Shown here: positions 26,822-35,855 of the stretch, one piece after another | Layout: each line of letters starts with the position of its first letter | How positions within the stretch are numbered: position 1 is the first letter of the stretch | NCBI GenBank assembly: GCA_004359425.1 | Contig: PTEU01000006.1 | Span: 144,897-187,618 of the forward strand | From: Ideonella sp. MAG2 | Lineage (GTDB): Bacteria > Pseudomonadota > Gammaproteobacteria > Burkholderiales > Burkholderiaceae_C | Reading direction: 5' to 3' | DNA length: 42,722 nucleotides | The notes under the pieces: generated by a model | Told to the model about the DNA's origin: nothing | The model's database searches: none | The model's input: the letters and a program-made list of their open reading frames with translations, nothing else | Program-made: the position numbers and the translations under genes

Positions 26822-27823
26822 ATGCTCGGACCTTCTCCCTTGATGGCTGGTGACGAACTCCCGGTGGCTGAGGCGCGTGTGCGCATCCACGCGGCGCTCC
26901 AGCCCATCACCGACCAAGAGACCCTGGCGCTGCGCCAATCCCTGGGCCGTGTCTTGGCGGCCGATGTCATCAGCCCCATCGCTGTGCCCGCCCATGACAA
27001 CTCGGCCATGGATGGCTATGCGCTGCATGGCGCTGACCTGTTGGCTGACGCACCGACGGTGCTGCGGGCCTTGCCCGGCGTCACCGTGTTTGCAGGCACA
27101 CCCCTGGCGCAGCCGGTGGGGCGTGGCCAGTGCGTGCGCATCATGACCGGCGCCGTCATGCCCGAGGGCTTGGACACCGTGGTGCCGATCGAACTGTGCC
27201 AAGTGGCGGCGGATGCGGCAGGGGACACCGTCACCCTGAAGCCCGGCGTCTTGAAGCCGGGTGAAAACCGCCGCAAACGTGGCGAAGACCTGGCCTTGGG
27301 ACAGCCCGCTTTGCGGGCCGGGCATGTGCTGCGCCCGGCTGACTTGGGCCTGCTGGCCTCGCTGGGCGTGGCTGAGTTGCAGGTCTTCCGGCGGCTGAAG
27401 GTGGCGCTGTTTTCCACCGGCAATGAACTGCGCACCTTGGGCCAGCCGCTGGAGGAGGGTTGCATTTATGACAGCAACCGCTTCAGCCTGATGGGGGCTT
27501 TGGAGCGCTTGGGGCTAGAGGTGCTGGACTTGGGCCTGGTGGCGGATGACCCTGTGGCGCTCAACGCCACGCTGGACGCGGCGCTGGCGCAGGCCGATGT
27601 GGTGCTGACCAGCGGCGGCGTGAGCATGGGTGACGCCGACTACACCCGCGACCTGTTGGCCGCTCGCGGCGAGGTGGGCTTTTGGAAGGTGGCGATGCGA
27701 CCCGGCCGCCCGTTCGCTTTTGGCCCGCTGCATGCGGCGGCTGGCCGCACGGCATGGCTGTTTGCGCTGCCGGGCAACCCGGTGGCGGCCTTGAAGGCCG
27801 GCAGCAGGTGGGCACATGTCTGA
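26822..27823 (+). pseudogene. moeA: Molybdopterin molybdenumtransferase MoeA, C-terminal domain missing
   Basis: MoeA inserts Mo or W into adenylated molybdopterin. Matches are HDNSAMDGYALHG (active-site region), GVLKPGENRRKRGEDLALG, FSTGNELRTLGQPLEEG and TSGGVSMGDADYTRD, down to the conserved LPGNPVA near 27782. The next 36 bp are an inverted copy of tupA sequence, giving AALKAGSRWAHV and a stop. Domain IV (about 80 residues) is lost; normal length is near 410. The start is uncertain: ATG 26822, ATG 26843 or an upstream TTG. Cofactor supply for Fdh and Aor is the obvious role. Confidence 0.88.
27779..27814. repeat. 36-bp copy of tupA antisense sequence at the moeA break
   Basis: Exactly matches 26229-26264, which lies within tupA read on the opposite strand. 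Adjacent bases differ. CCGGTGGCG is also what moeA would naturally encode in GNPVA, so the junction shows microhomology. Confidence 0.93.
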
Positions 27824-27945
27824 GGCCCGGGCATTTGTGTAAAGCTGGCACAGCCTCTGCCGACTAGGCCGCGTTTACCCTAGATCAGATCTCGGTTTTG
27901 ATGGCCACCGGGGCTGGAAATGCCGCATGGACGCCGCTTTGGAGC

Positions 27946-27962
27946 TTGGCACGATTGTTGCC
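27946..27962 (+). promoter_or_regulatory. Sigma-54 (-24/-12) promoter of the PQQ dehydrogenase
   Basis: TTGGCACGATTGTTGCC matches the YTGGCACGRNNNTTGCW consensus at all but the last base, with correct spacing. Transcription would begin near 27973, giving a leader of about 65 nt to the start codon at 28038. RpoN promoters need an enhancer-binding activator; none is encoded in the window. Confidence 0.82.
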
Positions 27963-28037
27963 GGGAAATTCTCCCGGACCGCTGGAAAACCCACCCAGCG
28001 TGACACAGCTGCACACCTCTTCAGAAGGAGACATTCC

Positions 28038-29777
28038 ATGCGTTTGAAATTGCTGCCCTTGCTGCTCACCGTCGGCCTGGCCTCATTGACGGCACAAGCC
28101 GCCGTGACCGATCAAATGATCGCGGACGATGCCAAGACCCCTGGTGACGTGCTGTCCTGGGGCATGGGCACCCAAGGCCAACGTTATTCCCCCCTCAAGC
28201 AGATCAACCCCAAGAGCATTGACAAGCTGGTGCCGGCCTGGTCCTTCTCCTTCGGGGGTGAAAAGCAGCGTGGCCAAGAATCTCAGCCGGTGATCCACAA
28301 CGGCAAGATGTTTGTGACCGGCTCCTACTCGCGTATCTACGCGCTGGACGCCACCACCGGCAAAAAGCTCTGGAAGTACGAGCACCGCCTGCCGGACGGC
28401 ATCATGCCCTGCTGCGACGTGATCAACCGTGGCGCTGCGCTCTATGACAACCTGGTCATCTTCATGACCTTGGATGCCCAAATCGTGGCCCTGGACCAAA
28501 ACACCGGCGACGTGGTCTGGAAGGAAAAGATCGACAACTATGCCGACGGCTATTCCGCCTCCGCGGCCCCGCTGATTGCCAACGGCTTGCTCCTGACCGG
28601 TGTGTCCGGCGGTGAGTTTGGTGTGGTGGGCCGCGTGGAAGCACGCAACCCCAAAACCGGCCAAATGGTGTGGTCGCGCCCCACCGTCGAAGGCCACATG
28701 GGCTACAAGTGGGACGACAAGGGCAACAAGACCGAAAACGGCATCTCCGGCACCACCAACAAGACCTGGCCGGGCGACTTGTGGAAGACCGGCGGCGCAG
28801 CCACTTGGTTGGGCGGCACCTACGACGCCAAGACCGGCTTGGCCTATTTCGGCGCTGGCAACCCCGCGCCGTGGAACAGCCACCTGCGCAAGGGTGACAA
28901 CCTGTTCTCGTGCTCGACCATCGCCATCGATGTGAAGACTGGCCAGATCAAGTGGCACTACCAGAACACCCCCAATGACGGTTGGGACTTCGACGGTGTG
29001 AACGAGTTCATCACCTACGACCAAGACGGTCGTCGTCTGGGCGGCAAGGCTGACCGCAACGGCTTCTTCTATGTGAACGACGCCACCACAGGCCAGCTTG
29101 TGAATGCCTTCCCCTTCGTCAAGAAGGTGACTTGGGCCACTGGCATCGACCTGAAGACCGGCCGTCCTAACTTCGTGCCTGAGAACCGCCCTGGTGACCC
29201 CACCGCTGGTTCCGACGGCAAGAAGGGCCAGAGCGTCTTCGCTGCCCCGTCCTTCCTGGGCGGCAAAAACCAGATGCCCATGGCTTACAGCCCAGACACC
29301 GGCCTGTTCTACGTGCCCGCCAACGAATGGGGCATGGAGATCTGGAATGAGCCCATCACCTACAAGAAGGGTGCGGCTTACCTGGGTGCGGGCTTCACCA
29401 TCAAGACCATCAACGACGAGTACATCGGTGCCATGCGTGCCGTGGACCCGAAGACCGGCAAGATCGTCTGGGAAGCCAAGAACAATGCGCCGCTGTGGGG
29501 CGGTGTCTTGACCACCGGCGGCAATCTGGTGTTCTGGGGTACACCTGAAGGCTATCTGCAAGCCGCAGACGCCAAGACCGGCAAGATCGTCTGGAAGTTC
29601 CAGACGGGCTCTGGTGTCGTTGCTCCTCCCGTGACTTGGGAGCAAAACGGTGAGCAGTTCGTGGCCGTGGTGTCCGGCTGGGGTGGCGCTGTGCCGCTGT
29701 GGGGTGGTGATGTGGCCAAGAAGGTCAACTACCTGGAGCAGGGCGGCTCAGTGTGGGTCTTCAAGCTGATGAAGTAA
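28038..29777 (+). CDS. PQQ-dependent alcohol dehydrogenase, probably lanthanide-type
   Basis: Periplasmic quinoprotein oxidising primary alcohols, 579 aa with signal peptide ([18 protein letters not shown]). Eight-bladed propeller tryptophan-docking repeats are visible ([51 protein letters not shown]). The disulfide pair C125-C126 lies in [10 protein letters not shown]. The catalytic Asp D317 is in GWDFDGVNE, and D319 two residues on is the extra Asp found in lanthanide-dependent XoxF/PedH-type enzymes, where calcium enzymes have Ala or Ser. AGAAGGAGA lies six bases upstream. No cytochrome or pqq genes are adjacent. Intact. Confidence 0.93.
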   Translation: MRLKLLPLLLTVGLASLTAQAAVTDQMIADDAKTPGDVLSWGMGTQGQRYSPLKQINPKSIDKLVPAWSFSFGGEKQRGQESQPVIHNGKMFVTGSYSRIYALDATTGKKLWKYEHRLPDGIMPCCDVINRGAALYDNLVIFMTLDAQIVALDQNTGDVVWKEKIDNYADGYSASAAPLIANGLLLTGVSGGEFGVVGRVEARNPKTGQMVWSRPTVEGHMGYKWDDKGNKTENGISGTTNKTWPGDLWKTGGAATWLGGTYDAKTGLAYFGAGNPAPWNSHLRKGDNLFSCSTIAIDVKTGQIKWHYQNTPNDGWDFDGVNEFITYDQDGRRLGGKADRNGFFYVNDATTGQLVNAFPFVKKVTWATGIDLKTGRPNFVPENRPGDPTAGSDGKKGQSVFAAPSFLGGKNQMPMAYSPDTGLFYVPANEWGMEIWNEPITYKKGAAYLGAGFTIKTINDEYIGAMRAVDPKTGKIVWEAKNNAPLWGGVLTTGGNLVFWGTPEGYLQAADAKTGKIVWKFQTGSGVVAPPVTWEQNGEQFVAVVSGWGGAVPLWGGDVAKKVNYLEQGGSVWVFKLMK

Positions 29778-29787
29778 GTGAGGGTTG

Positions 29788-29845
29788 GCGGGCCTTTGTG
29801 GCCCGCTTCACCGCACCCGAAGCCCCGCCATGGCGGGGCTTTTTT
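29788..29845 (+). terminator. Tandem hairpins ending the PQQ dehydrogenase transcript
   Basis: GCGGGCC-TTTGT-GGCCCGC (29788-29806) is followed by an 18-bp perfect palindrome GCCCCGCCATGGCGGGGC (29822-29839) with six T (29840-29845), a strong intrinsic terminator, 10 bp from the convergent tesA stop. Confidence 0.88.
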
Positions 29846-29854
29846 GTGGGCGGC

Positions 29855-30550
29855 TCAACGCAAAAGGCCCACCAGCGCAGACCAAACGTTGTCCATCATC
29901 TGCGCTTGGGCCTTGGCCGTGGGGTGGATGCGGTCGGCTTGGAAGTAGCTCATGGCATCTGGCCGGTCGGCAATGCCTTGCAGCAAAAAGGGCAGCAGGG
30001 CGGTTTTCTCGGCCTCGGCCACGGTCTTGAAGAGCTGCGCAAAATCGTTGGCGTAACGCTGGCCGTAATTGGGGGGCATCTGCATGCCCACCAGTAGCAC
30101 TTGTGCGCCGGCCTGGCGGGCGAGCCGTGCCATGGTGGCCAGGTTGTCGCGGGTGCTGTCCAGAGGTAGGCCGCGCAAGGCGTCGTTGCCGCCCAGCTCG
30201 ATGATCACCCAGCGCGGTTGGTGCTGCTTGAGCAAGGCGGGCAGGCGGCTGCGCCCGCCCGAGCTGGTGTCGCCGCTGATGCTGGCGTTGACCACGCTCA
30301 CGCCCGGTGCTTGCTGGGCCAGGCGCTGGGCCATCAAGGCCACCCAGCCTTCCCCGCGTTGCAGGCCATACTCAGCCGACAGGCTGTCGCCCACCACCAG
30401 CAGCTTGCCGCTGGCTTTGGCGTTCACGCGGCCTGTCGCCTGCGAGCTTGCTGGGGCCATCAGCGCGGCTCCGGGCAAACCCAGGGCGATCAGGCTACAG
30501 TGGCCCTTCCATAGCGACGCCAAAAAAGCTCGGCGAGCACACACACTCAT
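29855..30550 (-). CDS. tesA: Acyl-CoA thioesterase I / lysophospholipase (TesA-like, SGNH)
   Basis: 231 aa, periplasmic SGNH hydrolase. Motifs are GDSLSAEYG (Ser nucleophile, block I), GGNDALRG (block III) and HPTAKAQ (Asp/His end, in DRIHPTAKAQ). The N-terminus (MSVCARRAFLASLWKGHCSL, then IALGLPGAALMAPASS) looks like a signal peptide. The start codon overlaps that of the divergent ABC ATPase (shared CATG at 30548-30551), the conserved tesA-ybbA head-to-head arrangement. An upstream in-frame extension exists but lies wholly inside the ATPase gene. Intact. Confidence 0.92.
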   Translation of the reverse strand: MSVCARRAFLASLWKGHCSLIALGLPGAALMAPASSQATGRVNAKASGKLLVVGDSLSAEYGLQRGEGWVALMAQRLAQQAPGVSVVNASISGDTSSGGRSRLPALLKQHQPRWVIIELGGNDALRGLPLDSTRDNLATMARLARQAGAQVLLVGMQMPPNYGQRYANDFAQLFKTVAEAEKTALLPFLLQGIADRPDAMSYFQADRIHPTAKAQAQMMDNVWSALVGLLR

Positions 30551-31229
30551 GTCTGACCCTATCATTTCCGTTGAACACCTGACCCAGCGCGTGAGCGACG
30601 CGACCGGGACGCTCACCATTCTCCACGACATCCATGCCCGCATTGAGCCCCGGGAAACCGTAGCCATTGTCGGGGCCTCGGGTTCGGGCAAAAGCACGCT
30701 GCTGTCGCTGATGGCGGGCTTGGATGTACCCAGCGAGGGCCGGGTCGTGCTGGACGGGGTGGACTTGTTCGCTCTGGGGGAGGATGAGCGCGCCGCCGTG
30801 CGGGCACAAAAGCTGGGCTTTGTGTTCCAGAGCTTTCAGCTCCTGGGCAACCGCACCGCGCTTGAAAACGTGATGCTGCCACTGGAGTTGGTCGGCGAAC
30901 GCAAGGCCCGCGAGCTGGCCACGGCCATGTTGCAGCGGGTGGGTTTGGGCGAGCGGCTCGGCCACTATCCCAAAGTGCTGTCGGGCGGCGAACAGCAGCG
31001 GGTCGCGCTGGCGCGAGCCTTTGTGGTGCGGCCCAAAGTGCTGTTGGCGGACGAGCCCACCGGCAGCCTCGACTTCGCCACCGGCGAGACGGTGATGGCC
31101 TTGATGCTGGAGCTGAACCAAGAGTTGGGCACCACCTTGGTCTTGGTGACGCATGACCGCGCCTTGGCCGCGCGCTGTGACCGCGCCTTGCAAATTGAAG
31201 CCGGGCGTTTGGTGCAGCCGCAGGCTTAA
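30549..31229 (+). CDS. ybbA: ABC transporter ATPase (YbbA/LolD-like)
   Basis: 226 aa with Walker A GASGSGKST, signature LSGGEQQR, Walker B VLLADEPTGSLD and switch LVLVTHDRALA. The MacB/LolD-type family; YbbA normally pairs with the FtsX-like permease YbbP, which is not next to it here, the following gene being convergent. Head-to-head with tesA, with overlapping start codons, so each promoter must lie within the other gene. Intact. Confidence 0.93.
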   Translation: MSDPIISVEHLTQRVSDATGTLTILHDIHARIEPRETVAIVGASGSGKSTLLSLMAGLDVPSEGRVVLDGVDLFALGEDERAAVRAQKLGFVFQSFQLLGNRTALENVMLPLELVGERKARELATAMLQRVGLGERLGHYPKVLSGGEQQRVALARAFVVRPKVLLADEPTGSLDFATGETVMALMLELNQELGTTLVLVTHDRALAARCDRALQIEAGRLVQPQA

Positions 31230-31238
31230 GCGGCCATG

Positions 31239-31262
31239 AAAAAGGCACCCGCGAGGGGTGCC
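31239..31262 (-). terminator. Terminator for the PPIase gene (possibly bidirectional)
   Basis: GGCACCC (31244-31250) pairs with GGGTGCC (31256-31262). On the minus strand it is followed by TTTTT, 44 bp after the PPIase stop; convergent ybbA ends just beyond it. Confidence 0.82.
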
Positions 31263-31305
31263 TTGATCTTGCCGCCATGCCGTCGATCAGACGGCTGCAA
31301 ACGGC

Positions 31306-31940
31306 TTATTGGCCGCCTTGCGAGAACTTGTAGTCCGTCTTCGCAGCCTTACGCAGCTGGTCTTGGTACTCTTGCAGCTTGGCTTGGCCCATGCGTTGCT
31401 TGAGTTGTGCCTTGACTTCTTCGAAGGCCGGGAACTGGGCTTCGCGGGTGTCTTCCAGCTTGATGATGTGATAGCCGAACTGGGTCTTGACCGGGGTTTC
31501 GGTCATCTCACCCTTCTTCAGCTTGGCCATGGCTTGGCCGAACTCGGGCACATAGGTGTCAGGCTTGGCAAAGTCCAGGTCGCCACCGTTTTCGGCAGAG
31601 CCGGGGTCTTTGGAGTTCTTCTTGGCCAGGTCTTCAAACTTGCCACCGGCCTTGATCTCAGCGATCAGGCGCTTGGCGTCTTCTTCCTTCTCCACCAAGA
31701 TGTGGCGAGCACGGTACTCTTGGCCGCTGTTTTGGGCCTTGACCTTGTTGTACTCGGCCTGGGCATCTGCGTCAGAGGCTTCGTTCTTTTTGGCAAAGTC
31801 GGCGAACAGCTCACGGATCAGCACGGTTTGGCGCAGCAGCTCAAACTGGGCCTTGTATTCGGCAGTGGCGGGAATGCCCTTGCGCTCGGCCTCTTGGGCA
31901 AAGAAGTCTTCAAATTCATTCGTGTCGCCTTTCGGGGGAC
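31306..31940 (-). pseudogene. Parvulin-type peptidyl-prolyl isomerase lacking its N-terminus
   Basis: Periplasmic PpiC/SurA-like chaperone. The C-terminal parvulin domain is complete (YRARHILVEKEEDAKRLI, GGDLDFAKPDTYVPEFGQAM, TQFGYHIIKLEDTR) and preceded by the helical segment AQEAERKGIPATAEYKAQFE. The signal peptide and first ~55 residues of relatives are missing; upstream of about 31940 the frame reads unrelated residues (TPSPPKG) to a TTG at 31962 inside the bolA end. Not exportable as written. Position after bolA matches related genomes. Confidence 0.82.
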
Positions 31941-31958
31941 TCGGGGTGAGATCAACAA

Positions 31959-32240
31959 TCAAGGTCCAAGCTCGCTGGGAGCGCGAGCCTGAATGGCCAG
32001 TGCGTGGATGCCCTGGGGCACCAGCGAGCGCAGGGCATCATACACGAGGCGATGCCGCGCCAAGAGGGGCTTTCCCTCGAACAAGGGGCTGACCACCACG
32101 ACTGAAAAATGGCTGCCTTCACGGGCACCAGCATGGCCGGCGTGGGCAGCGCTGTCGTCATTGACCTTGAGCTCAACGGGGCTCAGTGCTGCTATCAGAG
32201 CGGCCTCAACGGCCGCGGCATCGACACGCGGCGGCGTCAT
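31959..32240 (-). CDS. bolA: BolA family protein
   Basis: 93 aa, class-II KH-like fold: VELKVNDDSAAHAGHAGARE, GSHFSVVVVSPLFEGKPLLA, RHRLVYDALRSLVPQGIHAL. The H in RHRLVY is the conserved BolA histidine that, with monothiol glutaredoxins, binds a [2Fe-2S] cluster. Start overlaps the yciB stop (ATGA), so it is translationally coupled. Intact. Confidence 0.94.
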   Translation of the reverse strand: MTPPRVDAAAVEAALIAALSPVELKVNDDSAAHAGHAGAREGSHFSVVVVSPLFEGKPLLARHRLVYDALRSLVPQGIHALAIQARAPSELGP

Positions 32241-32881
32241 GCTTTGGGGGTGCCGTTGTCGGCAGTTTCTTCAGGCAGGTGCTTGGCGATGAGCAAGCCT
32301 TGGGCAATGGTGAACGCAAAGATCAGCGCCGTGGCACCAAACACTTTGAAGTTGACCCAGGTGGACAGCTCAAAGGTGTAGGCCACCCACAGGTTGAGTA
32401 GGCCCATCAGGCCAAAAAACAGTACCCAAGCCGAATTGAGCTGACGCCAGACTTTGGCCGGTAGATCCAACTCGGCCGACAGCATGCTCTTGAGTAAGTT
32501 TTTGCCCAGCACGGCTTGGCTGAACCACAGCACCAGACCAAAAGTCCAATACAGGCCGCTGGGTTTCCACTTGATGAAGGTCTCGTTGTGGAACCAGACC
32601 GTCAGGCCGCCCAGCACCACCACCAGGCCTAAGCTGACCCAGAGCATCAGGTCTACCTTGCGGCCCTTGAGTTTCAGAAATGCCACCTGGGCCAGGGTCG
32701 CGATGATGACCACCAAGGTTGCCAAGAGCACAGGCGCTTCTTTGGGGCCGACCACCCCGCCCGAGACCAGCATCCCAAAATGCTGGGTTGCCCACTGGCT
32801 GGCCCATTCGCTATTGCTCTCCGCACCCTTGAAGGTGGCAAAAAAGAGAATCAGCGGTAAAAAATCAAGCAGCAGCTTCAT
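32237..32881 (-). CDS. yciB: Inner membrane septation-related protein YciB (IspZ family)
   Basis: 214 aa, five or six transmembrane helices, with the family N-terminus [19 protein letters not shown] and repeated [20 protein letters not shown] and [20 protein letters not shown] features. Linked to cell-envelope integrity and septation in enterics. ATG 32881 overlaps the msrB stop and its own stop overlaps bolA. Intact. Confidence 0.94.
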   Translation of the reverse strand: MKLLLDFLPLILFFATFKGAESNSEWASQWATQHFGMLVSGGVVGPKEAPVLLATLVVIIATLAQVAFLKLKGRKVDLMLWVSLGLVVVLGGLTVWFHNETFIKWKPSGLYWTFGLVLWFSQAVLGKNLLKSMLSAELDLPAKVWRQLNSAWVLFFGLMGLLNLWVAYTFELSTWVNFKVFGATALIFAFTIAQGLLIAKHLPEETADNGTPKA

Positions 32882-33345
32882 GGGGAGGTCTGAGGGTCGG
32901 CGTCGGTGGAGTGCGGCGCGAAGTGTATCGCTGCCGAGTTGATGCAAAAGCGCTCGCCAGTCGGCTCGGGGCCATCTTCAAACACATGGCCCAGGTGAGA
33001 GCCGCACTGCGCACAGCGCACCTCTACCCGCACCATGCCGTGGGACTCATCCACCACGCGCTCGATGCGGCCTTCGTCAATGGCTTGCCAATAGCTGGGC
33101 CAGCCGCACCCGGCGTCGAACTTGGTGCCTGACTCAAACAAGGCGGTGCCACAGCCCACGCAGTGGTAGTGCCCGTCTTTCCAGTGGTCCCACCAGGCGC
33201 CGGTGAAGGGGCGCTCGGTGGCGGCTTGGCGCGCCACGGCAAACTGCATCGGGTCCAACTCGGCCCGCCATTGGGCTTCGTCTTTGCGCACCGGATAGCG
33301 GGCGTCGTCGTGCGAGTGGGGTTCGGGGCGGCGGCGGAAGATCAT
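32878..33345 (-). CDS. msrB: Peptide-methionine (R)-S-oxide reductase MsrB
   Basis: 155 aa. Zinc ligands are in [12 protein letters not shown] and [13 protein letters not shown], and the catalytic Cys in [24 protein letters not shown] holds the substrate-binding residues. It reduces methionine-R-sulfoxide in the cytosol. Its ATG overlaps the selO stop (ATGA) and its stop overlaps yciB, part of a four-gene coupled chain. Intact. Confidence 0.95.
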   Translation of the reverse strand: MIFRRRPEPHSHDDARYPVRKDEAQWRAELDPMQFAVARQAATERPFTGAWWDHWKDGHYHCVGCGTALFESGTKFDAGCGWPSYWQAIDEGRIERVVDESHGMVRVEVRCAQCGSHLGHVFEDGPEPTGERFCINSAAIHFAPHSTDADPQTSP

Positions 33346-34466
33346 GAGGAGCAGCTCACTTCAAGGTGGCGAGCCCAGTCGGGCGGGAAGGCGGCATCGG
33401 CCTCGGCTTCAGGCTGTTCGTCGAAGGGGCGCGACAAAACTTTCATCAAACGCTTCACTTCGCTCATATCGCCTTGTTCAGCCCGCTCAATGGCTTGTTG
33501 GGCCAGGTGATTGCGCAGCACATATTTGGGCACCACAGCCTTCATGCGCGCTTGGCGCTCGGCATCGACGCTGCCTTCTTGATGGAGCCGGGCAGCATAG
33601 CGCTGGGCCCAGGCGTCAAAGGCTTCGCGGTCCACAAACAGGTCGCGCAGCGGGGCATGGGCCGACTCAGGAGCGGTGCTGAACCCACAGAGTTGACGAG
33701 AAGCAATGGGGTAGTCGGTGTGGTGCCGCGCCAAGAGCCGCAGCCAGTCGTCGATCAGCGACTTGTCGCTGTCTTGCGCTTCAGCCAGCCCCAGTCGGGC
33801 GCGCATCAGGCGTATGAACTCGGCTTCAAAGGTTGCCGCAAACGGCGCCAACTCGGCTTGGATGGCCTCCACATCGGCTTCGTCGCCCAAGCCCGCGCCG
33901 ATCAGGGGCACCAGGGCTTGCGCCAGGGCATGCAAATTCCACCAAGCCACTTGGGGCTGGCGCTCAAAGGCATAGCGCCCGCGCTCATCCGAGTGGTTGC
34001 AGATGTGGTGCGGGTCAAAACCATCCAAAAAACCGAAGGGGCCGTAGTCGATGGTCAGGCCCAATATAGACATGTTGTCGGTGTTCATCACGCCGTGGCA
34101 AAAGCCCAAGGCTTGCCACTGGGCCATCAGCAGGGCGGTCCGCCGCGTCACCTCGCCCAGCAGCGCCAGGGCTGGCTGGGGCGCCGCTTGGCAGGCGGGG
34201 AAGTGATGGGCGAGCACTAAGTCCAGCAACTGGCGCAACTCGGCAGGCATACCGTGGTGGGCAAAGTGCTCAAAGTGGCCGAAGCGGATGAAGCTGGGGG
34301 CCACGCGTGTCAGTACGGCGGCACGCTCGGCGCGTTCGCGGCGAACCGGCAAGGGGGAATGGGTGGCGCACAGCGCTCGGGTGGTGGGCACGCCCAGGTG
34401 GTGCATGGCTTCTGAACACAAGAGCTCGCGGATGGTGGAGCGCAACACGGCACGGCCATCACCCAT
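33342..34466 (-). pseudogene. selO: Protein AMPylase SelO (YdiU), N-terminus missing
   Basis: Pseudokinase-fold AMP transferase. Homology begins at [22 protein letters not shown] (R-M-G-D at ~34470) and continues to the normal C-terminus ...HLEVSCSS, where the Cys-Ser-Ser corresponds to the Sec-Ser-Ser end of animal SelO. Metal-binding [20 protein letters not shown] is present. The first ~110-130 residues of a ~490-aa family, including the glycine-rich nucleotide loop, are absent; the homology stops abruptly next to the livJ leader. The start of coding function is therefore lost. Confidence 0.88.
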
Positions 34467-34543
34467 CCGAAAGGTCTTTGGCTTGGGCTACCGTAAGCTT
34501 CTGTCAGCCAATGCGCTGTAACCCCCTTAGCAGGAGACTCTTG

Positions 34544-35788
34544 ATGAACGTGACGCACAAGCTTTTCGGTGTGACCATGGCGGCTTCTATGACCCTGATG
34601 TGCGGGGTGGCATTTGCCCAAAAGGGCGAAACCGTCAAGATCGCCTGGATCGACCCACTGACCGGCCTGATGGGCCCCGTGGGCAATAACCAGATCAAGA
34701 GCTTTCAGTTTGTCGCCGAGCGCTTCAACAAAAACAACCCGGCCGGGGTGAAGTTCGAACTCATCCCCATTGACAACAAGCTGAGCCCGGCAGAGACGCT
34801 GAATGCGCTGAAGTCGGCGATCGACCAGGGCGTGCGCTATGTGACCCAGGGCAATGGCTCGGGCGCGGCCATGGCCCTGATGGAAGCGGTGGCCAAGCAC
34901 AACGAGCGCAACCCTGGCAAAGAGGTGCTGTACATCAACCACTCGGCCGTGGACCCCGACCTGACCAACAGCAAGTGCAACTACTGGCACTTCCGGCTGG
35001 ATGCCGACACCTCCATGAAGATGGAAGCCCTGACCACCTTCATGAAGGACCGCCCGGAGATCAAAAAGGTTTACCTGCTGAACCAGAACTACGCGCACGG
35101 CCACCAAGTGGTCAAGTACGCCAAGGACATCCTGCCGCGCAAGCGCCCCGATGTGCAATTTGTGGGTGAAGACCTGCACCCCCTGGCCTCGGTGCGTGAC
35201 TTCGCGCCCTATGTGGCCAAGATCAAGGCTTCCGGCGCCGACACCGTGATCACCGGCAACTGGGGCTCGGACCTGTCCTTGCTGGTCAAGGCGGCCAATG
35301 ATGCAGGCCTGAACGTCAACTTCTACACCTACTACGCGGGTGTCACGGGCACACCCACGGCCTTGGGCCCAGCGGCGGCGGGCAAGGTCTTCCAAGTCTC
35401 CTACATGCACTCCAATATGGACGGCGTGGCGGGCGAGATCATCAACGGCTTCAAGGCCAAGTACCCCGATGCGGACTGGTACACCGGCTCCACCTATCAC
35501 ATCTATGCCTTGCTGGGCGATGCGATGGCCAAGGCCAAGTCGACCGACCCGGTGAAGGTGGCCGCCGCCCTGGAAGGGCTGAAGACCAAGAGCTTTAACG
35601 GCGAGGTCGAGATGCGCAAGGCTGACCACCAGTTGCAGCAGACGCTCTATATCTCGACCTGGCAAAAGGTCGACGCCAAGAACAAGTACAGCGTCGAGAA
35701 CACCGGCTACACCTTTGCGCCGGTCAAGACTTTTGAGCCTTATGTCTCCAGCACGCCCACCTCTTGCCAGATGAAGCGTCCGGGCTGA
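34544..35788 (+). CDS. livJ: Branched-chain amino acid-type ABC substrate-binding protein
   Basis: 414 aa, periplasmic binding protein of the Leu/Ile/Val (Periplasmic_binding_6) family. Signal peptide MNVTHKLFGVTMAASMTLMC to AFAQ; then VKIAWIDPLTGLMGPVGNNQ, RYVTQGNGSGAAMALMEAV, YLLNQNYAHGHQVVK and TGNWGSDLSLLVKAA. AGGAGAC lies upstream of ATG 34544. It leads a complete livJHMGF operon; substrate may be an amino acid, urea or short-chain amide and cannot be told from sequence. Intact. Confidence 0.93.
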   Translation: MNVTHKLFGVTMAASMTLMCGVAFAQKGETVKIAWIDPLTGLMGPVGNNQIKSFQFVAERFNKNNPAGVKFELIPIDNKLSPAETLNALKSAIDQGVRYVTQGNGSGAAMALMEAVAKHNERNPGKEVLYINHSAVDPDLTNSKCNYWHFRLDADTSMKMEALTTFMKDRPEIKKVYLLNQNYAHGHQVVKYAKDILPRKRPDVQFVGEDLHPLASVRDFAPYVAKIKASGADTVITGNWGSDLSLLVKAANDAGLNVNFYTYYAGVTGTPTALGPAAAGKVFQVSYMHSNMDGVAGEIINGFKAKYPDADWYTGSTYHIYALLGDAMAKAKSTDPVKVAAALEGLKTKSFNGEVEMRKADHQLQQTLYISTWQKVDAKNKYSVENTGYTFAPVKTFEPYVSSTPTSCQMKRPG

Positions 35789-35815
35789 GGCCGCTTCTCG
35801 GCGAGTATGGCTATC

Positions 35816-35844
35816 AGGGCCTGTCGGTGACGGGCCCTTTTCTT
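35816..35844 (+). terminator. Attenuator-like hairpin between livJ and livH
   Basis: GGGCC...GGCCC stem followed by TTTTCTTT, about 28 bp after the livJ stop. It probably lets most transcripts end after the abundant binding protein while some continue into the permeases. Confidence 0.65.
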
Positions 35845-35855
35845 TGCGGGCACCC

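Noticed and set aside
28083..29645. Long minus-strand open frame opposite the PQQ dehydrogenase
   Set aside because: Shadow of a high-GC gene; no recognisable domain or ribosome site.
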